From: Oncomelania hupensis
Lineage: Eukaryota; Mollusca; Gastropoda; Littorinimorpha; Pomatiopsidae
Length of the DNA stretch: 64,000 nucleotides
NCBI GenBank assembly: GCA_036898135.1
Contig: CM072512.1
Coordinates: 44,530,204-44,594,203 of the forward strand
Reading direction: 5' to 3'
Shown here: piece by piece, positions 51,230 to 63,561 of the stretch
Layout of the letters: each line of letters begins with the position of its first letter
Numbering within the stretch: position 1 is the first letter of the stretch
Position numbers and translations under genes: made by a program
The notes under the pieces: model-generated
Database searches by the model: none
Told to the model about the DNA's origin: nothing
What the model saw: only the letters and a program-made list of their open reading frames with translations

Positions 51230-51990
51230 ATTTTTGACTCACATGCATAGCAATGTGAGACTATGTACTCCCCACCTCATCCCCCCCCCCCCCCCAATCA
51301 AAATTTCTTTTTTTTTCTCAAGAAATCTTCAAATCTGTGCGAGATGAGTCCTAAATAGTGAAAAGAAATGACATCGGGGGAAAACAAATTCCGGCCGTTC
51401 GCCGTCTGTCTGTACAAAACTTTAAAGTGGCTAAGTACTCGGAACCTATTTCAACTAGCACAACCAAACATGGTAGGATAGCGTATACCCATGAGACCTC
51501 ATAATGGCTTCACTTCAAGGTCAACAATTAATGTTAGTCAAACAATGACAAATTTTCCACATTTTTTGTCCCCTTTCTCTAGGTTATTATTATTGAACTT
51601 ATGATTCTTTGATGCATTATATATACATATCAATGAGACACACATACTACACAAATTGGGTCAACCTCACTCCAAGGTCGAGGTACTGGCCAAAGTCGGT
51701 TTATATAGGTACTTTGAAGTGACCTTGACCCTAAACTATGAGAGATATAAAGTCCAAACTTGTTGTATTTAGAGATGATATAGATTGATCTTTCATATAT
51801 GTTCCGTTTTTGCGTTGATCTTGATCGTCAAGGTCATTTCAGTTCATTCAAAAACATACCAAAAAAAAATAGGTCATCATACAGTGGAATCGCTTTTTAT
51901 TTAACCCATAGTATGCAACAACTTTGGGTTATTTAAACAGACATGCATGAGAGGTCACCGGAGGGTAAAGGTCACTGAGAGTCAAGGTCA
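51230..51990 (-). repeat. Dispersed repeat D, copy 2
   Basis: Inverted relative to 14860-15500. It begins at gactcacatgcatagcaatg and shares caaagtacctatataaacc and ccttggagtgaggttga on the minus strand. Confidence 0.75.
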
Positions 51991-52031
51991 TCCCAAATGT
52001 CACCGTTTAAATGGTGTGGTCTTTTTTTTCC

Positions 52032-52073
<42 letters not shown>

Positions 52074-55000
52074 ATAATATTACTTTTGTTTTAGTTTATT
52101 TGATAGTACATGAGTGTATTTGGAACCAGAAGTCCCATTTCATCTCAAGGTCAAGAGCATAGAAAGATCAAAGTCGGTATTACTTTGCATTTTAATGCCA
52201 CCGTTTCATTTTTTCTTCTTCTGGGTACCCATTTTCATGTTAAATATTGCGAGTTTCATAAGGAGCATATGAGTCATGTAGACTTTGCCCTTCTAGTTCA
52301 GCCAAAATATGAAGCCGGAGAGCAACGGCACCCAGGACAGAGAGACGTTATCAAAGTTGGGTGCCTGTGCGCGCAGATTTTCTATAACCAAGCGGTAGAT
52401 TGCACACTGGCTTGTGAATGATAGATAAAAAAAAAAAGGGAACCATAGGGTGCCACGTGACAATCCTGCTGGCTAGGAGTACTTCGTGCGATTCCGTGAA
52501 GGCCCAATTTTCAGAAGAAAATGCCCTCAAACTACAAATGTAAGGACAATTTGGACACACAACATAGCGGAATCGCCTCCCAGGTTCATCCTTCACAAGC
52601 CCAGCTCTCAGAATTTTGTAACATCGGAAGAGATAGGGATATTGCACTTCGGATCGTTACGCGTGCGTGCTGTCTATATTCCGCTTTGCCATAGAGATAC
52701 AGGCACCCAACTTGCGCAATGACCAGGATCAGCAGGACACCGTGACACCAACTCACCCCACGACCCTTATTTAGAGACGCACATACACCTTACCTTACCA
52801 CCCACACACCCACAAACACATAGGGCCTACAACCCTCACACACAGGGACATTAATCTAGTAGAATGGATCTGCGAAAGCATAGCGGCAGCAGTAGTAGCG
52901 TACAGCCCACGTATCATGGATAGAAGGGTAGGATCGGACCGCTTTCGTTGGCGAAACGAGTCGGCTGCTAAGACGGTTTATTCCCAAACGGCGTACCAAC
53001 GCACCTATATCTGTATTTACATCGAAGTGGTCCTCATTCGGCTCTTTGCAGTCCGCTGGGTCCTGTAAGCAATTTTGCATCGAGGAATGCGGTCCTACAA
53101 CTGGGAAGACATTGATATACAAATCATATAGGCCTATTTTACTACATGCGGAACTTTCGCCTTTCATTGGCCTATATCGTTTCGATTTAAAAATAAGATT
53201 ACAAGTTCGTTCTTAAGCGGTTTGAGAACAAACCGTTTTGGAACAGCCGATTCGTTTCGCCATAGACGGCAGACTGATCCCCATCTTTCCTATTTATAAT
53301 GCAAATGGCGTTGTGTTATCTACCGCTGCGCGATCGAGGATCCACTTTTTTTTCTTCTATCGGGGATCTTATTCTACTAGATATAAGCTTCCTTGGTTAA
53401 TACCCCTTGTGCCTTAAATGACGATTATATGCTGCTATCTTTATTAGTATGTCGACCTCGTATATCCATTAGTATAGGCCTTGTTCCTTCTACCATCTAC
53501 CATTTCATTTCCTCTCCCATCCCTCTTGCAAGTCTATTATTGGACTTTTATCAAACGTTATTGCATAGATAAACATTATTAGTGTTACATACACATTGGC
53601 TACATTCGCGCGCGCGCGCGCACACACACACACAGGCGCGCGCGCACATACACACATACACACACACGCAGGCACACACACATAACAAGTAAATCTTATT
53701 TCACGTTTAGTGCATGCACATGAGTCGTGTAACACTGGTGTTGATATAATATCGCTTCATTCCAATTAGACTTTCAGATAGGGGATAGGGTAATGGAAAT
53801 TTGATATGACATTTTTATGACTTCGCGGCTCCACTAAAGAATGTTTTATCAGTATTTTGGGGACATGAATGTCCAGTCAGACCTGACTCAACATGCATGC
53901 CTACATTGACAGAACCATTATTGCAATAATGACAGTCTTAAGTCTCTTAAGCTGGTTTTCACGACAAAGGTCACGCTATACAATTCATTTGATCGCAGTT
54001 ATTTCTCTTTTTACCATGTCGGAAACGAATGGCTTCCTGTTCATCACCATACCTGAACATGGATTGTAACTTTTTGAAGACAGTTAGGTAATATTTTCAA
54101 ATACTTGAACAGAGAATCATTTCTTTCCTTAATGAATGTTATGTAATCATACAAGGGTAAGGGTTACAGTTATTTTTAATTCCCTATATAGAGTGTCAGC
54201 AATGATTTAAAAAAAACATCGTGTATAATTCTTTCTTCGGTGTTTTCAAGTCTGTGCCCTTGAATCCTAATTATTCTGGTTTTTTTTTCTGTTGTGTGGT
54301 TGTTTTTGTTGGCTTGTTTGTTGTTGTTGTTGTGTTGTTGTTGATGTTCTTCTTCTTCTTCTTCTTCTGGACCTCTTCTTAACCTCCTTCTCCCTCTTCT
54401 CTTTCTCCTTCTAACAAAACTACCTCTTACCAAGGCGTGAATAAAAAGATCTGTTTATAGAGGTAGGTTACATGAGGGTTGAGAAAAATTAACCATGCAT
54501 TCAATAAAGGTGAAAGGAACGAGGATTTCGTGTTAATGTCAGACCTTCGACATCCTTGAGAAGTAGACTAGGCCTTGTTCTGTGCACAAGGTATCAACTG
54601 GTAATAGTGTACATTATGTCCGGCATGCACACTCACATGCCCCTGTAAGTGCAAAAAGGACCGACAGAGGAAGGTTTCCAGTAAAACTTTCTCAACTGGT
54701 AAACACGATAGAAACCAAGTCACCACACAAGTAAGCTTACAATTGTTCGTTGTATTCAGGACCCACCTAGCCCAAGCTCACTTGCTGCTAGTATTAACAT
54801 TGTGTAACGCCATGGACCGCTGTGTCACTCCAATACCATAAATCCTATACAAGGGTATTAAAGGGACACACTTTGACCATGCATCGGCCCCTGGACACAT
54901 CTTTTTTTCATTCACAGTGAATGTTGCCCTACTGAAAAAAGTAAGCATACCACCCCCCCCCCCCAAAAAAAAAAAAAAAAAAAAACTCTTTCGAAAGTAT

Positions 55001-55570
55001 AGTAATTATTTTTTAAATGAATAAATTCCGTAGTTTTGGTACCTATTAATGGCAACAACCGTTGGCTGGTTAGACGACATTCTGTAGCTAAAAATAGCAG
55101 CTACCAAAGCCGGTAAGAATAAGAACCCGTAAAAACAATTCCTCGTAAGGTTTTCCCTTTTAGGTTGATAAAATAGGCCCTACCCTGCCCTAGACACCAA
55201 AGACGCACACTTCCAGCACTCAGAAATAGGGTCCAAGTTCACACCACTGTTCCTTTAAAAACGGGGGAAATTACTCCCTGTCAGAAGCGAAATTGAAATG
55301 TCATACTTCATCAGTTGGTTTTGGGAACGAAAGCCCACTTAATCCTCGTTTAATGTAATAACAATGCGAATTGTATGGTAAACCCGTTTTTGCTGAAAGT
55401 AAACAAAGCCTTCCAATTGGGGCCTTTAAAGCATGTAGAATGGATCCTCCATAACAAAGGATTAGTGCATCCTCGATAACATAGCGGTAGCAGTAGTGTG
55501 TATTTATTAATATTATTGTTGTTGCTCTCTCTCTGTCTGTCTGTCTCTGTCTCAGTGTCTCAGTCTCTCT
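51991..55570. other. Long stretch without recognised genes
   Basis: GT tract at 52033-52071; family B 3' fragment at 53035-53075 (cggctctttgcagtccgctg); CG/CA alternating tract at 53606-53690; TTG and CTT tracts at 54300-54370; C run then A run at 54952-54985. Short frames on both strands show no domain. Confidence 0.5.
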
Positions 55571-55574
55571 CTCT

Positions 55575-55785
55575 CTCTCTCTCTCATTCGGATGAGAGTA
55601 TAAACCGAGGTCTAGTCTGTGTGTCGCATACATTCCATCATAACGGACTTGAAAGATCCTGACGCTCATGTCCTAGACGGGTGAGTGCCGGTAACAAGAA
55701 CACACCCAGCATGCACTTGGTCCTTCTCCCCCATCCCTGGCTGCCCAGGATTGTGCTCAATTGTCCGGGCGTCAGACCATGCGAT
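55575..55785 (-). repeat. Family A repeat fused to a LINE
   Basis: Inverted family A from tcggatgagagtataaaccg to gggcgtcagaccatgcg, joined directly to LINE sequence. Confidence 0.8.
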
Positions 55786-56423
55786 GGTCTTTGCAAGGCC
55801 TGACGATCTGGTGACGTGGCCATACCATCGGAATTTCAGTTTCTTTACCACTGTGAGAAAGTCATCGTGTTGTTCAATGGCTTGAGTGATGGTCTGTCGG
55901 ACTTCGTCGTTGGTGATGTGCTGGAAATAGGAAATGCCCATGCTTTGTATTGTTCGTTGTAGATCGGTTGTTAGGGTCCATGTTTCGCAAGCCTATAGGA
56001 AAATGGATATGACAAGAAAGTGCAGCAGTCTTACTTTGGAATGTAGACTGATGGTCCTGTCTTTCCAAATGGGCTCAACCTTGCCAGGGCAGCAGTTGTT
56101 TGTGCGATCGCGGAGAGGATTTCCTTTGTGGACCCATTGTCTGATACAATGGCCCCTAAATATTTGAAGCTATGCACTGTGTTGAGGGATTGGCCTTGGA
56201 TTTTAATGTCCGTGTTGATGCCATTGGTATTGTTAGTCATCATTTTGGTCTTCTCTGCCCTAATTTCCATTCTATAGGCTCTGGAGGTGGTGTCAAGCCT
56301 CTGTACCAGCTGTTCTAGTTTTTGTTCCTCTTCAGCCAATCCATCAATGTCATCCGCAAAACGAGGGTTGGGAATTGCTCTGCCCCATATACTGACTGTG
56401 CCTTCGTGATCTGCAAGGGCATC
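55786..56423 (-). mobile_element. GGATA-tailed LINE fragment lacking its 3' end
   Basis: It covers RT motif RFADDIDG to the KRKLRWYGHV-type region but has no TATCC tail. The left end joins family A and the right end joins an AAT tract. Confidence 0.85.
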
Positions 56424-56426
56424 TGA

Positions 56427-56523
<97 letters not shown>

Positions 56524-56529
56524 TGCATT

Positions 56530-56613
<84 letters not shown>

Positions 56614-56770
56614 TGCATTTATGCAACGCATTTTTCATTAGAATAACAACTCAATGCGCTTACACACATCGTTCATCTTCGTTTTTCACACTGCGCATCG
56701 GACGAAGGGAAATTATCATTTCTTCGATTTATACTCCAATGTGTGGGCGTTATGCCCTGTGAGTTCGGGC
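56424..56770. repeat. Two AAT tracts with linked block
   Basis: AAT, then aaattgcatttatata, a second AAT, and aaattgcatttatgcaacgc with caatgcgcttacaca. Confidence 0.85.
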
Positions 56771-57365
56771 ACTGAATAGACCTACACCATGGACCCTTGT
56801 CACCATTCTTCCCAAAATATGTAACCTTCAGGAGTGTGAAAATTACCGCACACTCAGCCTCATCAGCGGACATTTCCTATACCCAGAGGAAGATGTTGAA
56901 GAATGTTGGAGAGAGTAGGCCTCTGGACGCACCCCGATTGTTGTTCTGAACCAGTTTCCGAGGGTGCTGTTATGGAGGACTGCACTGGTAGCACGGAGAT
57001 GAGGTGCTACAGAAGACTTCTGGGCATTTCCTATACCCAGCACATCACCGAAAACGCAGTCCGACACACTATCACGCAAGCCATTGGACAACACGATGAC
57101 ATTGTCACAGTGAAGAAGAAACGGAAACTCCGATGATATGGCCATGTCACCAGAGCATCAAGCCTTGCAATGACCATCCTGCAAGGCACGGTGCAAGGAG
57201 GCAGAAGAAGAGGGAGACAGAAAAAGAGGTGGGAGGACAACATTCGAAAATGGACTGGCTTAACACTGAGCGAAACCATGAGGGTTGCTGAGGACAGAGA
57301 AAGATTGAGTACCCTGTTTAAAGGATCATCTGTGGTGCCCCAACGACTTTCATAGGATAGGATAG
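56771..57365 (+). mobile_element. GGATA-tailed LINE, rearranged copy
   Basis: Forward LINE pieces at 56771-56880 and 56992-57350 enclose a piece at 56885-56991 that reads in the opposite direction. It ends in a GGATA tail. Confidence 0.8.
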
Positions 57366-57895
57366 TATGGACGTTGTCCTAAAAAAGTCCATTTCTGAAG
57401 CAGGGTTTTTCATAATATTACCTGAGTACATGTTAAGTCTTGTGTGGATTGAGGGGCCTCGTCTCTACTTGGCAATCAATTCAAATAAACCTGTATGCAA
57501 TGCATTGATTTCCTGCTCACAGTCATTCAATGTATCACAATATTTATTATGACTATCGTTGAACCACAGTCTTATAAACAATGACTACCTAACTAACTAA
57601 CTAACTAGCTTAGGTCTAGAACAATAACTACTGTTATTAATACATAAGCGACGAGAGTGAGTAATATATTGGGAAAAACCTCTGTTTTCGAGACAAAAAG
57701 CGGGAAGGAAATTGAAACTGACCTCTTGACATCAATATAGAAGTAACGCGATAACGTAACAAGTCTCAGTCATAAAGAAAGATTCCATGCACTCCCTTTT
57801 CTTTATTTAGAATGAGCTTCCGTGAATGAATAAATGTATGTGGCTTTTGATGCAAACTCGGAAAGTTCAAACTAATATTTTTGTCTGCCGTAGTT
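57366..57895. other. No feature recognised
   Basis: AT-rich sequence with a CTAA run at about 57587-57606. Confidence 0.5.
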
Positions 57896-57902
57896 GCTCG
57901 TT

Positions 57903-58833
57903 CTATCCTCTATCTTCTATCTTATCCCGTAACTCGGAGGTCGTAGGGGCACCACAGATGATCGTTTAACCAGCGTACTCCATCTTTCCCTGTCCTCAGC
58001 AACCCTCATTGTTTCGCTCAGTGTCAAACCAGTCCATTCTCGAATGTTGTCCTCCCACCTCTTTTTCGGTCTCCATCTTCTTCTACCTCCTTGCACTGTG
58101 CCTTGCAGGATGGTCCTTGCAAGACCTGATGATCTGATGACGTGGCCATACCATCGGAGTTTCCGTTTTTTCACCACTGTGAGCAGGTCATCGTGTTGTC
58201 CAATGGCTTGTGTGATGGTCTGTCGGACTTCGTCGTTGGTGATGTGCTGGGTATAGGAAATGTCCAGAAGTCTTTTGTAGCACCTTATCTACATGCTTTG
58301 TATTCCTCGTTGGAGATCTACTGTGAGGGTTCATGCTTCGCAAGCATATAGGAAGGTGGAGATGACAAGGTAGCGCAGCAGCCTTACTTTGGAATGTAAA
58401 CTGATGGTCCTGTCTTTCCAAATTGGCTTCAACCTCGCCAGGGCAGCTATTGTTTGTGCGATCCTGGAGAGGACTCCCTGTCGGGACCCATTGTCTGATA
58501 CAATGGCTCCTAAATATTTGAAGCTATGCACTGTGTTGAGGGATTGGCCTTGGACTTTGATGTCCGTGTTGATGCCATTGGTGTTGCTGGTCATCATTTT
58601 GGTCTTCTCTGCACTTATTTCCATTCCATAGGCTCTGGAGGTGGTGTCAAGCCTCTGTACCAGCTGTTCAAGTTCTTGTTCCTCTCCAGCCAATCCATCA
58701 ATGTCATCCGCAAAACAGAGGTTGGAGATTGCTCTTCCCCCTATGCTGACTGTGCCTTCGTGATCTGCAAGGGCATCTGACATGATGCGCTCTAGAAAGA
58801 TGTTGAAGAGTGTTGGAGAGAGTAGGCATCCCT
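57903..58833 (-). mobile_element. GGATA-tailed LINE, 5'-truncated copy
   Basis: 7-bp duplication gctcgtt at 57896-57902 and 58834-58840. It holds the RT end and C-terminus, frameshifted near 58330. Confidence 0.92.
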
Positions 58834-59085
58834 GCTCGTTGCAGAGTGAAAATTGACATTGACATGATATATATATCACATTGCTTTTTTCCGCCGCTAT
58901 TTGTCCTCGTTGTGGTTCGCGTCTTTGGCGAGGGTTGGCGAGACTTCAATGTACCCTGTATACCCTATGGCGCTACATAGAATCGACAATGACATTGTAG
59001 GTCTTATAAACAATAGATATATTCACGATAAAAAGTGAAATTGCTGTATTATTTATCAAGTTTAACATTCGTCAACATCACAGGT

Positions 59086-59089
<4 letters not shown>

Positions 59090-59157
<68 letters not shown>

Positions 59158-59288
59158 AAGAAGAAGAAGAAGAAGAAGAAGAAGAAGAAGAAGAAGAAGA
59201 AGAAGAAGAAGAAGAAGAAATAAAGAAGAAGAAGAAGAAGAAGAAGAATTTCTTCAGAAGAAGAAGAAGAAGAAGAAGAAGAAGAAGA
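59090..59288. repeat. (CT)n then (GAA)n tracts
   Basis: CT to 59156, then GAA to 59288 with one break, bordering the foldback element. Confidence 0.97.
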
Positions 59289-59802
59289 CCCCCGGTACAC
59301 ATGGGTCGAACGCTACCAGAAGCATGCTTTTCTAGTCGCCTCAACAGGCCGTAAAGCATGCTCTTATGCTTCGGAGCATGCTTCCTATACGCTTCAAGCC
59401 CTAGGAGCATTGGCCAATGAACTCATGAAAATAGAAAATGTCAGTTTCGTCTCCTCTAGGGGACGAATTAGGTCAAACTGTATTTGTTTCTAGGTAGGTC
59501 AACAGTTTGAGAATTTATTTTGAACCGTTTAATGACGCCGGATAGTGTCCTCACTTGGTTTTATATAATTTAAGAATCTAACAAAGCAAATGGGTTTTGA
59601 GACGGAAAAAGCGGAATGTTGTAGAGCAACATTTTGTATATATTTACAGTGAAATTGCGCTTTTTTCCGTCACTATAACGCTTGAAGCGGAAGCGTATAG
59701 GAAGCATGCTCCGAAGCATAAGAGCATGCTTTACGGCCTGTTGAGGCGACTAGAAAAGCATGCTTCTGGTAGCGTTCGACCGATGTGTATCGGGTGCACA
59801 AG
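59289..59802. mobile_element. Foldback element in a GAA tract
   Basis: The arms 59306-59395 and 59690-59779 are perfect 90-bp inverted repeats, each with three AGCATGCT palindromes. GAA repeats flank both sides (to 59288 and from 59803). The 294-bp centre has no ORF. A MITE-like DNA element is likely. Confidence 0.8.
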
Positions 59803-59930
59803 AAGAAGAAGAAGAAGAAGAAGAAGAAGACGCATAATTTAGAAAAAAAATCTATACATCTAATATCTCCGTTACTCACTGTACCACAGAAGCCCGTCTA
59901 CAGCACCGTCGAAGTATTATTCAACATTTG

Positions 59931-59997
<67 letters not shown>

Positions 59998-60034
59998 ACA
60001 TCATCATCATCCTCAACATCATCATCATCATCAA

Positions 60035-60112
<78 letters not shown>

Positions 60113-60117
60113 TATCA
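59931..60117. repeat. (CAT)n microsatellite
   Basis: CAT with CAACAT interruptions. Confidence 0.97.
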
Positions 60118-60969
60118 TCCCCACTGACATCGTCCCTGTATTTAACTTCGTTGACCTTGCTGCTTTTTGTGGCTTCTGTGACCCCAGCCGTAAGCCGAGT
60201 TGCGTCGTCGACTTTTGTGTATACAATTTAGCGTCCCAATTTAAGTTATGACTCCCTTTTTTTAAAAATATTTGTTGTTGTTTTTTTAGGCCTCGTTTTT
60301 TTTTCTACTGTGCACGTTTTGTGGAACATATTTTGCCTTAGTATACTATAGTCTGGTGGTGTTTGTTGTTCTGGGTTTATCGTAATTGCTATATATGCCG
60401 ATTGGACTTAACAAAACACACATAGTCCTACAACGCATTACATTTGAATTGAATTGCTATGTACGACCAAGTTTGTCCTGTTGCAGTGTTGTAGGTCTAC
60501 TGTTTAGTGTTGATCGGCAAAACTTTTTCTTTTTTTAAAACTTGAAACTTTGTCCTTTTATTAAATATTTAAACAATCAAACAAAATTAAATAAGGGTCC
60601 TAGTCCATGGGGACATATAACGTAACGTAACAGCTTACATGTCTTGTATTGTGCTTTGTTTATGACGATTGATTGATTGATTGATTGTTGCTTTAGGTCC
60701 AGCGGGCTCTTCCGAGCCAAATCAGGGCCGCTTCCGCCAACGTTTGTTTACCACAATTCGGCCTATACTTCATTCACAGCCGTTTGAAATTCAATCTTCC
60801 GAGATTTTGCTTTACGGGTGACATGACCTAATTTGGCACAGTGCTTCCACGAACGAGCTTCCTTCTACGTTTAAAGTGCCATACACACTGCTGTGTGGGC
60901 GAAATTGGTAGTGAATGTCGGTAAGATTGCTATTCGTCACGAAGGCACAAATAATACATGGTTTAACAC
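60118..60969. other. No gene recognised; family B end fragment
   Basis: 60668-60735 is the family B end (ATTG tail, ggtccagcgggctcttccga). The rest is unrecognised. Confidence 0.5.
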
Positions 60970-60970
60970 A

Positions 60971-61063
<93 letters not shown>

Positions 61064-61280
61064 TCCTATCCTATCCTATCCTAACCCGTAACTCGGAGGT
61101 CGTAGGGGCACCACAGATGATCGTTTAACCAGGGTACTCCATCTTTCCCTGTCCTCGGCAACCCTGATGGTTTCGCACAGTGTCAAACCAGTCCATTCTC
61201 CCACCTCTTTTTCGGTCTCCCTCTTCTTCTACCTCCTTGCAATGTGCCTTGCAGGATGGTCTTTGCAAGACCTGATGATC

Positions 61281-61355
<75 letters not shown>
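60970..61355 (-). mobile_element. GGATA-tailed LINE fragment between AAT tracts
   Basis: LINE 3' end at 61063-61281, with its TATCC tail against AAT on the left (60970-61062) and cut at gacctgatgatct against AAT on the right (61282-61355). An internal deletion of about 15 bp lies near 61200. Confidence 0.85.
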
Positions 61356-61786
61356 GTGTATTTATATAACGCTTTCTCCTTAGTAAGTTAGTTCAAAGCG
61401 CAGACGTATTCACAACTTTCCGGCACCTCTCTTAAAAACTCGTGGGTATCGCCATTATAAATTAAAACGAGGTTAGAGTGAAACCAAGTTCCGGTGTGGC
61501 TTGTTTTGCTTTTATCAAAGCTTGATGCGTGACTTTTAAATATGGCAAATTGCCAGAAACGACGATTGTTAGAGCCAGAAAACGAGTGGGATAAGTATAA
61601 AAACGGTGGAGGAAGTACATGCTCAGTGAAAGGATGCAAAAAACAATCGTAGAGGCCTGTATTTGTGGCGACTTCGGAAGTGCGTCGATCATTGACAGAA
61701 AGTGAAACAGGACCTGAAGACTCTTGTAGTTTTCCATAGCTTCGCCGTCGCAACCTTCACAAAACACGAAGTAGTTGACTATGTTA
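61356..61786. other. AAT-linked block and unrecognised DNA
   Basis: gtgtatttatataacgcttt with ttcaaagcgcagacg is the AAT-linked block. The minus-strand frame at 61388-61753 has no family features. Confidence 0.45.
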
Positions 61787-62050
61787 GGCGAGCGTTGTGG
61801 CCAAGTGGGCTAAGGCGGGACTAACTTGCCTTGTCTACAAACCAGAAACCAATGGCGCCTGACAGGTGTGGGTTCGAGCCAGCATCTGGGCGTTATGTTT
61901 CTCCGAATATTATTTACTTTCGACTCGGGCAACGTCTCGGGGGTTTTCTCCGGGTACTCCGGTTTGCTCCCTCAGCAAAAATTTTAAAAATTCACAAATA
62001 ATGTTAGGTAGGTAGGGTTTAGGCGCGCCACTGGCGATAGAAACTGCAGC
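61787..62050 (+). mobile_element. tRNA-derived SINE (type S), copy 2
   Basis: The head is like a class II (Ser/Leu) tRNA: A box tggccaagtgggctaaggcg, B box gggttcgagcc. The body contains gttttctccgggtactccgg. Confidence 0.8.
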
Positions 62051-62671
62051 AAAAAAAAAAAATATGTGAGGGTACGATACCGGTGGCCAGTGACACATGT
62101 TGTCTTCCCACTGTAAAACTTCCCATTGTACAACTTATGTTAATCTGATGAATAAAAATTGCTGCAACAACAACAACAACACTGTAAACTTGACTCTGTC
62201 ACAACTGGGACTTCAAATCCATCAGGCATTCTCTGCAAAACTTTCTCTTTATGCTCCCACCAACGCTTTCTCATGTGATTCGACATATTCTAGAATATTT
62301 GGAAATAACTCACTAAAACACTCGGATAAACAATACGCGGAGAAAGAAACCGGAAGTATGTTTGTTGGTGCATAGGATAGCAGAAAAGTGGGGCTTTGTC
62401 GGCCACAGTCATATTAAAACTTTGTTTAGCGGGTTAGAAAGGGAAGTTGTAATACTAGTTAATTAATGCTAGCATCGCTGACTTTATTCGTTGTTGTTGG
62501 CGTTGTTTGATCTTTAGTTCCTAATGTCGTATAATTAATTATTCTACTTCCAAGCAGTTCAAGGCATAAGCGTAAACGGATCATGGTAGAATAGAATAGA
62601 AAGGCATCGCGTTACCTATGTTGGAATAGTTGTTTAAAGGTACTCGGGTCTCTGCGTGAACTGCAGCGATA

Positions 62672-62870
62672 AATAGATGGCCTGGTAGCTCATTTGATAG
62701 AGAGCTGGTTTCCTATCCCGAAGGTCGCGGGTTCGATTCCCGCAAGGGGCAGACTTATGTGACCTAGGTACCAGACTTTTCAGGTCACCGAGGATTTTCT
62801 CCGGGGTACACCGGTTTCCTCCCTTCCTTCAATAACGGTGTTGGATGCAGTCAATCAAACATTTCTAACT
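62672..62870 (+). mobile_element. tRNA-derived SINE (type L), full copy
   Basis: Head with A box tggtagctcatttgatagag and B box gggttcgattccc, followed by body attttctccggggtacaccg. The tRNA-like arms mismatch, so it is not a tRNA gene. Confidence 0.8.
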
Positions 62871-62895
62871 AAAATCCATTTCCAGTCCATCCTCC

Positions 62896-62975
62896 AAATA
62901 ATAAAAATAATAAGGGTATTTATATAGCGCTTTTCCCTAATGATTGATCAGTTCAAAGCGCAGTACTCACGCATT
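62896..62975 (+). repeat. AAT-linked block, short tract
   Basis: aataataagggtatttatat and gcgcttttccctaatgattg, with ttcaaagcgcagtact. Confidence 0.7.
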
Positions 62976-63245
62976 CATCTTAAACATTAATATCCGGCTA
63001 CTCACGAAATTAAATCAGACAAAGAACTTGCTTACGAATTACGCCAGGATATAATATACAAACTGACCAAAAGTATTTACAGGTGAAATAGAGACGATTG
63101 GGGTGGGTGGAGGGGGTAAGATAGATAGAAAGATAGATATTCAATGTTTATGGGGTCCAGCGGATGCCAAGAACCGAATCAGACCACACAACACTAAGCC
63201 AAATCAGATTAAACTGCTAACATTTAAATATGAGAAAAGATGTAA

Positions 63246-63561
63246 ATGAAACCAGTCTTATTAATAAAATGTAACCAAGAATATAACGAGAGATTCATAT
63301 TTTCAGAGGTTCTTGTTCTGTTTGGTAATGACCCTAGTTATACAACCTCCTCAACCCTGCTATATGTAATACTTGTAGCAAAATTATTTATTTATAAAGA
63401 TCTGCAAATGCAACAAAGCGATACCTCAAATTTGTACATTTCAACAATATCTTCTTTTTTTTTAAATATGAAGTTGAAAAGTATAATGCATTCTTAAAGT
63501 TAGAAAGTAATAAATTTAATAGTATGTGGAATACTTGGACAGTCTTTTTGGGTGATGTGTG
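63246..63561 (+). mobile_element. Decayed retrotransposon C-terminal fragment
   Basis: LFGNDPSYTTSSTLLYVILV and AKLFIYKDLQMQQ, then after a one-base shift KYNAFLKLESNKFNSMWNTW and a stop at about 63561. The pattern (LFG....L.Y.IL.AK..IY) is typical of LINE ORF2 C-termini in invertebrates. The N-terminal part is absent. Confidence 0.5.

Noticed and set aside
52351..52647. Minus-strand frame with CPNCPYIC
   Set aside because: A plus-strand frame of equal quality overlaps it; no family match, and no splice phase linking it to the P450 leader.
62672..62745. tRNA gene
   Set aside because: The arms do not pair well and a SINE body follows; the same body is found elsewhere.
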